A program made the translations under genes and the position numbers. This document shows positions 7,027-13,024 of a stretch of 28,026 bases of DNA, in pieces. The DNA is taken from the NCBI GenBank assembly GCA_035556755.1, contig DATMEP010000067.1, positions 1 to 28,026 of the forward strand, given 5' to 3'. The stretch is from VRUE01 sp035556755. Its GTDB lineage: Bacteria > Actinomycetota > Thermoleophilia > Solirubrobacterales > 70-9. The first letter of the stretch is position 1. The number at the start of each line of letters is the position of its first letter. The notes beneath the pieces are model-generated. The model made no database searches and was not told the DNA's origin. It worked only from the letters and a program-made list of their open reading frames with translations.

Positions 7027-7598
7027 GCGTTCCGCGCGCCGTCCTCGATGCGGACGTCATCTTCTCACGCGTTCTGCACGAGCTGATGGGTCGACTTGCC
7101 GCCGGCGCGCGGCTCTTCGATCTGGTCTGGAGCGAGGAGCTGCTGGACGAGGCAAGGTCCTCGCTGATGGCGCGGAAGGGTCTCAGCGCGGACGTAGCCC
7201 AGGCTTGGGTTGGTCATATGCGTCGCGAGTTCCCCGGTGGCGGCGTAGATCTCGCGGACGTTCCGGAGGATCTCGACCTGGCATCGATGACCCGTGATCC
7301 CGGCGACTCTCATGTCTGCGCTTTGGCGATCGCCGGCTCGGCGGACTTGCTCTTCACATTCGATCGCGGCTATCTGAAGGAGCCGTTGCGGGATCACGGT
7401 GTCGAAGTGCCCGACGTCGACGGCTTCCTCGTCGAGCGATGCGAGGAGCAGCCTCAGGCCATGAGGCGAGTCGTCGAAGCCCAGACCGAAGTCTGGAGCG
7501 GTGGCCGTCCGCTGGAGGATCTGCTTGCGGCATTCGGGCGAGCCAACGTCCCCGGTTTCGCGGCGACACTTCGTCCGTTGCTCGACTTGTCTCGCTAG
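7023..7598 (+). CDS. PIN-domain ribonuclease, VapC-like toxin
   Basis: 191 residues from GTG 7023. The acidic PIN residues are present: VLDADVIF (D9, D11), SEELLDEARSSL (E43 a likely third ligand) and RDPGDSHVCALAI (D92, D95), followed by LLFTFDRGYL. About 60 C-terminal residues extend past the PIN core (VLVERCEEQ-type helix, then QTEVWSGGRPLEDLLAAFGRANVPGF), a feature of larger PIN_3-type toxins. Family members cut tRNA, rRNA or mRNA in a Mg2+-dependent way. The gene is coupled to the HTH partner by a 4-nt overlap. GC rises again here compared with the OLD gene, so the pair may have a history separate from the WYL/OLD operon. Confidence 0.85.
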   Translation: MSVPRAVLDADVIFSRVLHELMGRLAAGARLFDLVWSEELLDEARSSLMARKGLSADVAQAWVGHMRREFPGGGVDLADVPEDLDLASMTRDPGDSHVCALAIAGSADLLFTFDRGYLKEPLRDHGVEVPDVDGFLVERCEEQPQAMRRVVEAQTEVWSGGRPLEDLLAAFGRANVPGFAATLRPLLDLSR

Positions 7599-7631
7599 GC
7601 GTTCCTAGGGGCTAGAGCTTTTGCTGATCTC

Positions 7632-7665
7632 ATTGGGCGACGAGAAGGGTGTTCGTCGCCCAAAC
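7632..7665. repeat. Right copy of the boundary hairpin; also a possible terminator after the PIN gene
   Basis: TTGGGCGACGA (7633-7643) and TCGTCGCCCAA (7653-7663) are a perfect 11-bp inverted repeat with a 9-nt loop, 34 nt after the PIN stop. ATTGGGCGAC and TCGCCCAAAC are shared with 3715-3759. There is no T-run, so intrinsic termination is not clear. Confidence 0.6.
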
Positions 7666-7748
7666 CCGCCCGTATCCACCGGTAACTACCGGCAATTCGA
7701 GCCGATATGGCCCTGCTAGGCTCAGCTCAGGAGGATGCCCTATTCCGC

Positions 7749-7823
7749 ATGGTTATGCGGTTTCCGTCGTTGTTTCTGTTGCCTGCTGATCTCCTGGTCG
7801 GAGGCGCGCAGGAACTGGTTTAG
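7749..7823 (+). CDS. Possible 24-residue peptide after a strong ribosome-binding site
   Basis: ATG 7749 to TAG 7821-7823 encodes MVMRFPSLFLLPADLLVGGA plus four residues. It is preceded by an extended -10-like box and AGGAGG at 7729-7734; spacing to the ATG is 14 nt, longer than ideal. It could be a degraded gene start belonging to the downstream sigma remnant. No family is recognised. Confidence 0.2.
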   Translation: MVMRFPSLFLLPADLLVGGAQELV

Positions 7824-7868
7824 CCGCTGCGGTCATCTTGTTGCGATGGCTGCGCGGGGTCTGGCGGG

Positions 7869-8021
7869 CCCGAGGACGACGCGATCGCGGTGCCACGATC
7901 CCTGCCCCGGCGCGAGCGCGAGGTGCTGGCGCTCATTGCCTGGGGGAGCTGACCTACGAGGAGACGGCGGCGGCGCTCGGGGCGCCCCGTTCGCGCGAAG
8001 GCCCTGGGGCTGACCGAGTAA
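7869..8021 (+). pseudogene. Remnant of an ECF-type sigma-70 factor (region 4), frameshifted
   Basis: One frame reads PEDDAIAVPRSLPRREREVL then ALIAWG and hits TGA. One base out, the sequence continues ELTYEETAAALGAP. A third frame ends VRAKALGLTE with TAA at 8019-8021. Joined, these give the region 4.2 HTH layout of sigma-70-family factors (LPxREREVLxL...GxLTYEEIAxxLG.P...VRxR). A 1-nt loss near 7944 and a further deletion near 7988 explain the breaks. The N-terminal region 2 is missing, so no functional product is expected. Confidence 0.7.
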
Positions 8022-8022
8022 G

Positions 8023-8028
8023 TAGGTT
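8023..8028 (+). promoter_or_regulatory. Candidate -10 box (TAGGTT), leaderless-type, for the VOC/hydrolase pair
   Basis: TAGGTT lies 6 nt upstream of ATG 8035 with no ribosome site between; it matches the TANNNT-N6-9-start pattern seen at other core genes here. Confidence 0.5.
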
Positions 8029-8034
8029 GGCGGC

Positions 8035-8460
8035 ATGAGCCGTCTGCACCACCTCGACCTGGTCGTCAGCTCGGTGGAGGAGAGCCTGGCGTTCTACCGC
8101 GACCTGCTCGGGCCGCTCGGGTGGACGGACCTGCACGAGGCCGTCGGCGAGCGCGGCGAGCCGATCGTCTACCTGCTGGGTGAGGACGTCGTCCCCCTGC
8201 TCGGGCTGCGGCAGCGCCAGGCGGATGGCGATCCGCCGCCGCACGACCGCTACGAGCTGGGCATCCACCACGTCGCCTTCACTGCTCCGTCGCGGGACGC
8301 GGTCGATGCCGCCGCCGAGCGTCTCCGTGCGCGAGGCGCCCGCTTCGACGGCGAGCCGGGCGAGCGCGACTACGTACCCGGCTACTACGCCCTCTTCTGC
8401 TTCGACCCCGACGGCATCAAGGTCGAGGTCGTCAACATCGATCCCGGTGCAAGCGAGTGA
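8035..8460 (+). CDS. VOC (glyoxalase/bleomycin-resistance/dioxygenase fold) protein
   Basis: 141 residues with the two beta-alpha-beta-beta-beta halves of the vicinal oxygen chelate fold. LHHLDLVVSSVEESLAFYRDLLGPLGW opens the first half, YELGIHHVAFTAPSRDAVDAAAERLRARGA the second, and YYALFCFDPDGIKVEVVNI closes it. Candidate metal ligands are H6, H79 and E131. The family includes glyoxalases, dioxygenases and resistance proteins, so the substrate cannot be named. The next gene starts 10 nt after the stop, so the two are probably co-transcribed. Confidence 0.85.
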   Translation: MSRLHHLDLVVSSVEESLAFYRDLLGPLGWTDLHEAVGERGEPIVYLLGEDVVPLLGLRQRQADGDPPPHDRYELGIHHVAFTAPSRDAVDAAAERLRARGARFDGEPGERDYVPGYYALFCFDPDGIKVEVVNIDPGASE

Positions 8461-8470
8461 CTCCGGCGCC

Positions 8471-9349
8471 GTGCTGACCGAGAGGGTGCAGCGCTGGCGC
8501 GAGGAGGGGACGACGGAGGAGGTCCTCGGCCGTCGGTTGTTCGCCTGGCGCCGCGAGGGCGACGGGCCGCTGCTGCTCTTCCTGCACGGCTTCCCCTCGG
8601 CCTCCTACGACTGGCGCCGGTTGCTGGAGCTGCGACCCGAGCCGCGCGCACTTGCCTTCGACTTCCTCGGCTTCGGCCTCTCCGAGAAGCCGCGCGACCA
8701 CGTCTACACGCTCGCCTGGCAGGCCGATGCGGCCGAAGAGCTGGTGCGCCGCGCCGGCTCGCCGCCGGTCTTCCTCGTCGCCCACGACATGGGCACCTCG
8801 GTCGCCACCGAGCTGATGGCCCGCGACCTGCGCGGCGAGTGCGACCTGAACCTCGCCGGCGCGATGCTCTTCAACGGCAGCATGCTGCTGCACCTCTCGA
8901 GCCCGACGGTCGGGCAGCGCCTGCTGCGCAGCCGGCTCGGCCCGCTGTTCGCGCGCCTCACCAGCGAGCGCTCCTTCCGCACCCAGTTCGCCCGCGTCTT
9001 CTCCGCGGACCACCCGCTCAGCCCCGATGAGGCCGCCGACCAGTGGTCGCTGATCGCCCACGGCGGCGGCCAGCGGATCGCCCACCGGACCATCCGCTAC
9101 ATGGAGGAGCGCGAACGCTTCACCGAGCGCTGGCACGGCGCGATCCGCGACTGGGAGGGGGCGCTGACCCTCGCCTGGGGCCTGCGCGACCCGGTCGCGA
9201 CGGTCGACGTCCTCGACGGGCTGCGCGCGCTGCGGCCGGGCGTCGAGGTCATCGAGCTGCCCGACGCGGCGCACTACCCGCAGATCGAACGTCCCGACGA
9301 GATCGCCGCCGCGCTCGACACGGCGATCGCCCGCGCCGCCGCGCCCTGA
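8471..9349 (+). CDS. Alpha/beta hydrolase, MEST/haloalkane dehalogenase-like, with an Asp nucleophile
   Basis: 292 residues from GTG 8471, 10 nt after the VOC stop. LLFLHGFPSASYDW carries the oxyanion-hole HGFP (H39), followed by ALAFDFLGFGLSEKP. The nucleophile elbow is VAHDMGTSVA with D106 in place of the usual serine. The C-terminal histidine is in DAAHYPQIE (H268). The helical cap (about residues 135-215) and LAWGLRDPVA are also as in MEST/PEG1 proteins. An Asp nucleophile is typical of haloalkane dehalogenases and epoxide hydrolases, which form an alkyl-enzyme ester. The substrate is unknown. The pairing with a VOC protein suggests small-molecule detoxification, which is only an inference. 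Confidence 0.87.
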   Translation: MLTERVQRWREEGTTEEVLGRRLFAWRREGDGPLLLFLHGFPSASYDWRRLLELRPEPRALAFDFLGFGLSEKPRDHVYTLAWQADAAEELVRRAGSPPVFLVAHDMGTSVATELMARDLRGECDLNLAGAMLFNGSMLLHLSSPTVGQRLLRSRLGPLFARLTSERSFRTQFARVFSADHPLSPDEAADQWSLIAHGGGQRIAHRTIRYMEERERFTERWHGAIRDWEGALTLAWGLRDPVATVDVLDGLRALRPGVEVIELPDAAHYPQIERPDEIAAALDTAIARAAAP

Positions 9350-9369
9350 CCAGCCGCCGGAAACCGGGG

Positions 9370-10074
9370 CTAGCCGGTCGTCTCCTGGAGTTCCTTCTGC
9401 TGTTCGGCCGCGTGCTCCACATAGGCGCAGATCTCGTCGGTCGTGTCGGCGGTGACCAGCAGCTCGGTGTCGGCCGGCGCGATCATGCCGGTGTCTTCGA
9501 CGCTCTCGTCGAGCCAGTCGAGCAGCGGCGCCCAGTGCTGACTGTCCACGAGGATCGTCGGGAAAAGCTGGATCCGGTGAGTCTGGATCAGGGTGAGGCT
9601 CTCGAACATCTCGTCCAGCGTGCCGAAGCCGCCGGGGAAGATGACGAACGCCCGCGCGTAGCGGACGAACATCAGCTTGCGGACGAAGAAGTAGTGGAAG
9701 TCGAGGCTGCGGTTGACGAAGCGGTTGGTCTCCTGCTCCGTCGGCAGATCGATGTTGAGGCCGACCGAGAGGCCGCCGGCCTCGGCGGCGCCACGGTTGG
9801 CCGCCTCCATCAGCCCCGGCCCCCCGCCGGTCATGACGGTGAAGCCGCCCCTCGCCAGGCAGGCCGCGGTGTCCCTGCACAGCTCGTACCAGCGGTGGCC
9901 CTCGCCGATCCTGGCCGAGCCGAAGATCGAGACGCCGTCGTCGACGTCGCGCATGGCGTCGAAGCCCATCTCGGTCTCCGCGGCGATCCGCTCGACCCGC
10001 AGCGAGTCCTGCTGCTCGACGTCGCCGGGGGTGCGGAGCAGCTGCTCGTCGCGTCTGGCGCCGTGATCCGCCAC
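9370..10074 (-). CDS. TIGR00730-type LOG family protein (nucleoside-monophosphate phosphoribohydrolase-like)
   Basis: 234 residues with the full LOG signature: VSIFGSARI, TGGGPGLMEAANRGAAEAGG, then RKLMFVRYARAFVIFPGGFGTLDEMFE containing the PGGxGTxxE active-site motif. The start is set at GTG 10074 because AAGG lies about 8 nt upstream; GTG 10083 is an alternative. LOG enzymes release the base from cytokinin riboside 5'-monophosphate or other NMPs. In bacteria they may serve in nucleotide salvage. The gene is the last of a minus-strand run after DUF3817 and the M15 peptidase, about 18 nt from the latter. It is distinct from the shorter TIGR00725 homologue at 438-914. Confidence 0.87.
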   Translation of the reverse strand: MADHGARRDEQLLRTPGDVEQQDSLRVERIAAETEMGFDAMRDVDDGVSIFGSARIGEGHRWYELCRDTAACLARGGFTVMTGGGPGLMEAANRGAAEAGGLSVGLNIDLPTEQETNRFVNRSLDFHYFFVRKLMFVRYARAFVIFPGGFGTLDEMFESLTLIQTHRIQLFPTILVDSQHWAPLLDWLDESVEDTGMIAPADTELLVTADTTDEICAYVEHAAEQQKELQETTG

Positions 10075-10091
10075 GCGATCCACCTTAGAGC

Positions 10092-10763
10092 TCAGTTGCC
10101 GGTGGCGGAGAAGTGCTGGTAGTCCTTCGGCCAGGCCCAGTTGCCGCCCCACCCCCAGCCGATCGAGGCAAACGCCTCGACGACGGGGCCGCCGCGATGG
10201 ATCATCCCCCGGACGTGACGGGAGCGGTTGGCGTAGGGAGCGCCGGCCGGGGGAGAGACGTAGCCGGAGCCGGTCGCGTAGGGGTTCTCGATCGGGTTGA
10301 CGTCGATCGCGCGGCCGTAGGCATGTTCGGACCAGACACCCGGTTGGCCGGCTACGAAACGGCAGTTGAACGCCGAGGTGTTGTCCGCCGCCATGCTGCT
10401 GCGGTCGTCGGCGCCGTAGGCGTCGACCAGGCGCATCTGCCGGATCGGGAAGCGCAGGCGGTAGAGGCGCCGCATCGTGCGCAGCATTCCCGCGGCGGCG
10501 TCGCGGTGGACGACCAGCCGCCCGCGGTGGACCCCGCCGTCGAAGCCCCAGTGGTTGACCCTGAGCAGGCGCAGGTCACGAAAGCCGACCGGGCAGCCGG
10601 GGCGCCAGGAGACGCCGGTCATCCGCTCGCGGGTGCGCTCGTCGATCGGCGTCGCGCGGCCTTCGAACCGAGGTGCGTCCGCGGTCCGCGCCGCGGCTGG
10701 GCCCGCCGTGGACGTCAGGGCCAGGGCGACGGCGCCGAGCGCCAGCAGCCCCGTCCGGCTCAC
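10092..10763 (-). CDS. Secreted M15-family peptidase (VanY/D-Ala-D-Ala carboxypeptidase-like)
   Basis: 223 residues from GTG 10763, which overlaps the DUF3817 stop (GTGA). This start leaves a textbook signal peptide (SRTGLLALGAVALALTSTAG, then PAAA). The catalytic end has SEHAYGRAIDVNP, supplying the zinc ligands H and D, and later KDYQHFSATG, supplying the third ligand histidine. AADNTSAFNCRFVAG with VWSEHAYG is typical of the Peptidase_M15_4 type. It should cut peptidoglycan stem peptides outside the cell. An upstream in-frame GTG at 10796 exists but would spoil the signal peptide. Confidence 0.87.
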   Translation of the reverse strand: MSRTGLLALGAVALALTSTAGPAAARTADAPRFEGRATPIDERTRERMTGVSWRPGCPVGFRDLRLLRVNHWGFDGGVHRGRLVVHRDAAAGMLRTMRRLYRLRFPIRQMRLVDAYGADDRSSMAADNTSAFNCRFVAGQPGVWSEHAYGRAIDVNPIENPYATGSGYVSPPAGAPYANRSRHVRGMIHRGGPVVEAFASIGWGWGGNWAWPKDYQHFSATGN

Positions 10764-11047
10764 GCCGCGGTTCGCCGCGACTCCCGCACCAGCCACCAGT
10801 CGACGACGTAGCCGCCGAAGGGCAGCACCGCCCCGACCAGGATCCAGAAGGTCGTCTGGCCCGACCAGCCCATCTGCGAGCGGATGTTGAGCGCGATCAC
10901 GACGTAGGCGATGAAAAGCCCGCCGTGGATCGGGCCGAGGATCTGGACCCCCAGCTCGTCGCCCCCGGTGCGTTTGACGAAGGAGGCGATCAGGAGGGCG
11001 ATGAAGCTGGTCGCCTCGGCGAGGGCGATGGCGCGCATGGCCTTCAC
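10760..11047 (-). CDS. DUF3817 integral membrane protein
   Basis: 95 residues from GTG 11047 (ATG 11038 also possible). Three hydrophobic segments are visible: IALAEATSFIALLIASFVKR, PIHGGLFIAYVVIALNI and TFWILVGAVLPFGGYVVDWWLV. The order, the ELGVQILGPIHGGLFI block and the size fit DUF3817, a small actinobacterial and proteobacterial inner-membrane family of unknown function. It is first in the minus-strand run and overlaps the M15 gene. It diverges from crcB. Confidence 0.85.
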   Translation of the reverse strand: MKAMRAIALAEATSFIALLIASFVKRTGGDELGVQILGPIHGGLFIAYVVIALNIRSQMGWSGQTTFWILVGAVLPFGGYVVDWWLVRESRRTAA

Positions 11048-11055
11048 GGCCCCGA

Positions 11056-11061
11056 ACCCTA
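11056..11061 (-). promoter_or_regulatory. Candidate -10 box (TAGGGT on the minus strand) for DUF3817
   Basis: Read on the minus strand, TAGGGT is followed after 8 nt by GTG 11047. No ribosome site is seen, which suits a leaderless transcript and favours the GTG over the ATG at 11038. Confidence 0.45.
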
Positions 11062-11089
11062 GTCGAGCCGAACGTAAGAATGGGCCGCT

Positions 11090-11491
11090 GTGGATCCGCG
11101 GCGATTCGACCTCCGGCGGCTGACGGCGATCTACGCCGGCGGCACGATCGGCGCCCTGGCGCGGGTCGGCCTGGCCGAGGCGGCGCCGCACGGGGCGGGC
11201 TCCTGGCCCTGGGCGACCTTCGCCGTCAACATGGCCGGGGCGCTGATGCTGGGCTACTTCGTCGCGCGGCTGCGCGACCACCCCGAGGACAGCCTCGCCC
11301 ACCCGTTCCTGACCACCGGCATCTGCGGCACGCTGACCACCTTCGCGACCCTGCAGCTCGAGCTGTTCGAGATGGTCGACGCAGGGCACCTGGCGCTGGC
11401 GGCGGTCTACGTCGGTGCAACGCTCGCCGCCGGCTACCTCTGCGTCCGCATCGGGCTCGCGCTCGAGCGGCGCCCGTCGGTGGCGCGGTGA
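11090..11491 (+). CDS. crcB: CrcB/Fluc fluoride channel subunit 1
   Basis: 133 residues from GTG 11090. Motifs of the Fluc family are clear: YAGGTIGALARVGL at the N-terminus, TFAVNMAGALMLGYF with the pore asparagine, and TTGICGTLTTFATLQLE, the conserved GxxGxxTTFST break helix. Four hydrophobic segments fit the dual-topology fold. The channel exports fluoride as a dimer in the inner membrane. The stop overlaps the start of the second subunit (GTGA), as is usual for paired crcB genes whose products may form heterodimers. No fluoride riboswitch sequence was recognised in the short leader. Confidence 0.93.
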   Translation: MDPRRFDLRRLTAIYAGGTIGALARVGLAEAAPHGAGSWPWATFAVNMAGALMLGYFVARLRDHPEDSLAHPFLTTGICGTLTTFATLQLELFEMVDAGHLALAAVYVGATLAAGYLCVRIGLALERRPSVAR

Positions 11492-11856
11492 GCGCCGCGG
11501 GCTGGATCGCGGTTGCGCTGGTCGGCGGCGGCGCGGCCGCCGCCCGCTTCCTGATCGACGCGACGCTCACCTCCCGCGCCGGCCAGCCCTTCCCGCTCGG
11601 CATCCTCGCGGTCAACCTCGCCGGCACTCTGGTCCTCGGCCTGGTCGCCGGTGCCGCCCTGGAAGGAGAGGCCCTCGTCATCGTCGCCGGCGGCGGCATC
11701 GGCTCCTTCACCACCTTCTCCACCTGGGTCCTCGACTCGCACCAGCTCGCCGAGGCCGGCCACACTCGCCTCGTCTGGCTCAACCTCGGCCTTTCCCTGG
11801 TGATGGGATTCGCCGCGGTCCTCGCCGGCCACTGGTTGGGCGCCGCACTCGCCTGA
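11488..11856 (+). CDS. crcB: CrcB/Fluc fluoride channel subunit 2
   Basis: 122 residues from GTG 11488, overlapping subunit 1 by 4 nt. It carries LVGGGAAAARFLIDATL, FPLGILAVNLAGTLVLGLV (pore asparagine) and GGGIGSFTTFSTWVLDS, the TTFSTW form closest to the family consensus. It is clearly divergent from subunit 1, so this is an old duplication, and the two probably assemble in opposite orientations as a heterodimer. Confidence 0.94.
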   Translation: MSAAGWIAVALVGGGAAAARFLIDATLTSRAGQPFPLGILAVNLAGTLVLGLVAGAALEGEALVIVAGGGIGSFTTFSTWVLDSHQLAEAGHTRLVWLNLGLSLVMGFAAVLAGHWLGAALA

Positions 11857-11874
11857 GCCGTCCGCGCCCGTCTC

Positions 11875-11880
11875 TACCTT
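11875..11880 (+). promoter_or_regulatory. Candidate -10 box (TACCTT) for the exoribonuclease gene
   Basis: TACCTT lies 9 nt upstream of ATG 11890. CAGG immediately before the ATG is too close to act as a ribosome site, so a leaderless start is likely. Confidence 0.45.
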
Positions 11881-11889
11881 GGCTGCAGG

Positions 11890-12942
11890 ATGTTTCAGGA
11901 GGCGCTCACGGACACCGAAGGGCGGCCGGTCGTGGCGGATCTGGCGCCTTCCAAAGACGAGGCGCCGGCCACGGCAGCGGCGAGGGTGCCGCTACGGGAG
12001 CTCGAGGACGGCCGCCAGATCGGCGGCGTCTACGCGGTGCGCCAGCGCGAGCTTCGGCGCAAGCGAAACGGCAAGCCCTGGCTGCGGCTCTCGCTGGGCG
12101 ACACCAGCGGCAGCGTCGAGGCGGTCTGCTGGGAGGACGCGGAGGCGCGCTACAAGCTCGCCGTTCCCGGCTCGGCAGTCTTCGTCTCCGGCGTCTACGA
12201 GGTCAGCGATCGCTGGGGGCCGAAGATCAAGATCTCGGAGCTGCGCGAGGCCGGCGCCGACGAGTACAGCGAGGAGGATCTCGCGGTCGGCTCCGACGTT
12301 CCCTTCGAGCGCCTCGAGAGCGACCTGCGCCAGCTGCTGGCGACCGTCCAGGACCCGCAGCTCGGCGAGCTGCTCGAGTGCTTCTTCGGCACGGACTCGG
12401 AGATCTGGGCCCGGTTCCGCGACGCGCCGGCGGCGAAGACCTACCACCAGGCCTACCGCCACGGGCTGCTCGAGCACACCGTCTCGGTCGCGCAGGCGGT
12501 CAGCGCAGCCGCCAACTTCTTCCCGGGGCTCGACCGCGCGGTCGCGGTGACCGGAGCGCTGCTGCACGACATCGGCAAGATCGAGGCCTACAACGACGAC
12601 CCGCTCGCGATCGACCTCACCGACGCCGGTCGCCTCCAAGGCGAGATCCCGCTCGGCTACTACCGGGTGCGCCGCCAGATCGAGGAGCTCCCGGGGTTCG
12701 ATCCCGGCCTCGCCCAGGCCGTCCTCCACATCATCCTCAGCCACCACGGCTCGCTCGAACACGGCTCGCCGGTGGTGCCCGCGACGCGCGAGGCCGTACT
12801 CGTCCACATGATCGACAACCTCGGTGGCCGTCTCGGCAGCTTCGACCGGCTCGAGCGCGAGCTGCCCGAGGGACAGTCCTGGTCGGGCTTCGACCGCGCC
12901 CTCTCCGGTTCGGCCTACTTCGGTACTCGCCAAGCGGCCTGA
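11890..12942 (+). CDS. YhaM-like 3'-5' exoribonuclease (OB fold plus HD domain)
   Basis: 350 residues. An OB-fold nucleic-acid binding domain occupies about residues 37-115 (GRQIGGVYAVRQRELRRKRNG..WLRLSLGDTSGSVEAVCWED...VFVSGVYEV). The HD phosphohydrolase domain begins near residue 180 with YRHGLLEHTVSVAQ, contains LLHDIGKIEAY (the HD metal pair near residue 224) and continues to LSHHGSLEHGSP and LVHMIDNLGGRLGSF. This is the YhaM/CBF1 architecture, which trims single-stranded RNA (and in some cases DNA) from the 3' end. The length is a little above the 314 residues of the Bacillus protein. It is followed 82 nt later by the WYL regulator, with its own promoter-like box. Confidence 0.88.
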   Translation: MFQEALTDTEGRPVVADLAPSKDEAPATAAARVPLRELEDGRQIGGVYAVRQRELRRKRNGKPWLRLSLGDTSGSVEAVCWEDAEARYKLAVPGSAVFVSGVYEVSDRWGPKIKISELREAGADEYSEEDLAVGSDVPFERLESDLRQLLATVQDPQLGELLECFFGTDSEIWARFRDAPAAKTYHQAYRHGLLEHTVSVAQAVSAAANFFPGLDRAVAVTGALLHDIGKIEAYNDDPLAIDLTDAGRLQGEIPLGYYRVRRQIEELPGFDPGLAQAVLHIILSHHGSLEHGSPVVPATREAVLVHMIDNLGGRLGSFDRLERELPEGQSWSGFDRALSGSAYFGTRQAA

Positions 12943-13024
12943 GCCGCGTCGGAACCTTCTAAATTGCGGGCTTGTGGCGCTCTGGGCAGGGAGCCCGCGG
13001 GCCCGCTCTCACTATTCTGGGCTC
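12943..13024. other. Intergenic gap with hairpin GCGGGCT...AGCCCGC and a -10 box (TATTCT)
   Basis: GCGGGCT (12966-12972) pairs with AGCCCGC (12992-12998), a possible weak terminator for the exoribonuclease gene without a T-run. TATTCT at 13013-13018 stands 6 nt before the GTG of the WYL regulator, with no ribosome site between them. Confidence 0.4.

Larger units (their letters stand above)
7599..8034. other. 436-nt stretch with hairpins, a tiny ORF and a sigma-factor remnant
   Basis: Besides the hairpin at 7632-7665 it contains CCGGTA-AC-TACCGG (7679-7692) and an extended -10-like TGCTAGGCT (7714-7722). AGGAGG (7729-7734) lies before a 24-codon ORF at 7749-7823. A broken sigma-70 region 4 reading frame follows. 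No intact ordinary gene is seen. Confidence 0.55.

Noticed and set aside
3653..8034. Integrase gene or duplicated tRNA-Phe end (attL/attR)
   Set aside because: No tyrosine or serine recombinase motifs in any frame, and the T-arm/acceptor sequence of tRNA-Phe is not repeated downstream.
8432..9880. 482-codon minus-strand open frame
   Set aside because: It is antisense to the MEST-like hydrolase and out of frame with the LOG gene; the composition is that of a shadow frame.
11048..11089. Fluoride riboswitch upstream of crcB
   Set aside because: The divergent gap is only 42 nt and contains no sequence resembling the conserved fluoride-riboswitch pseudoknot.
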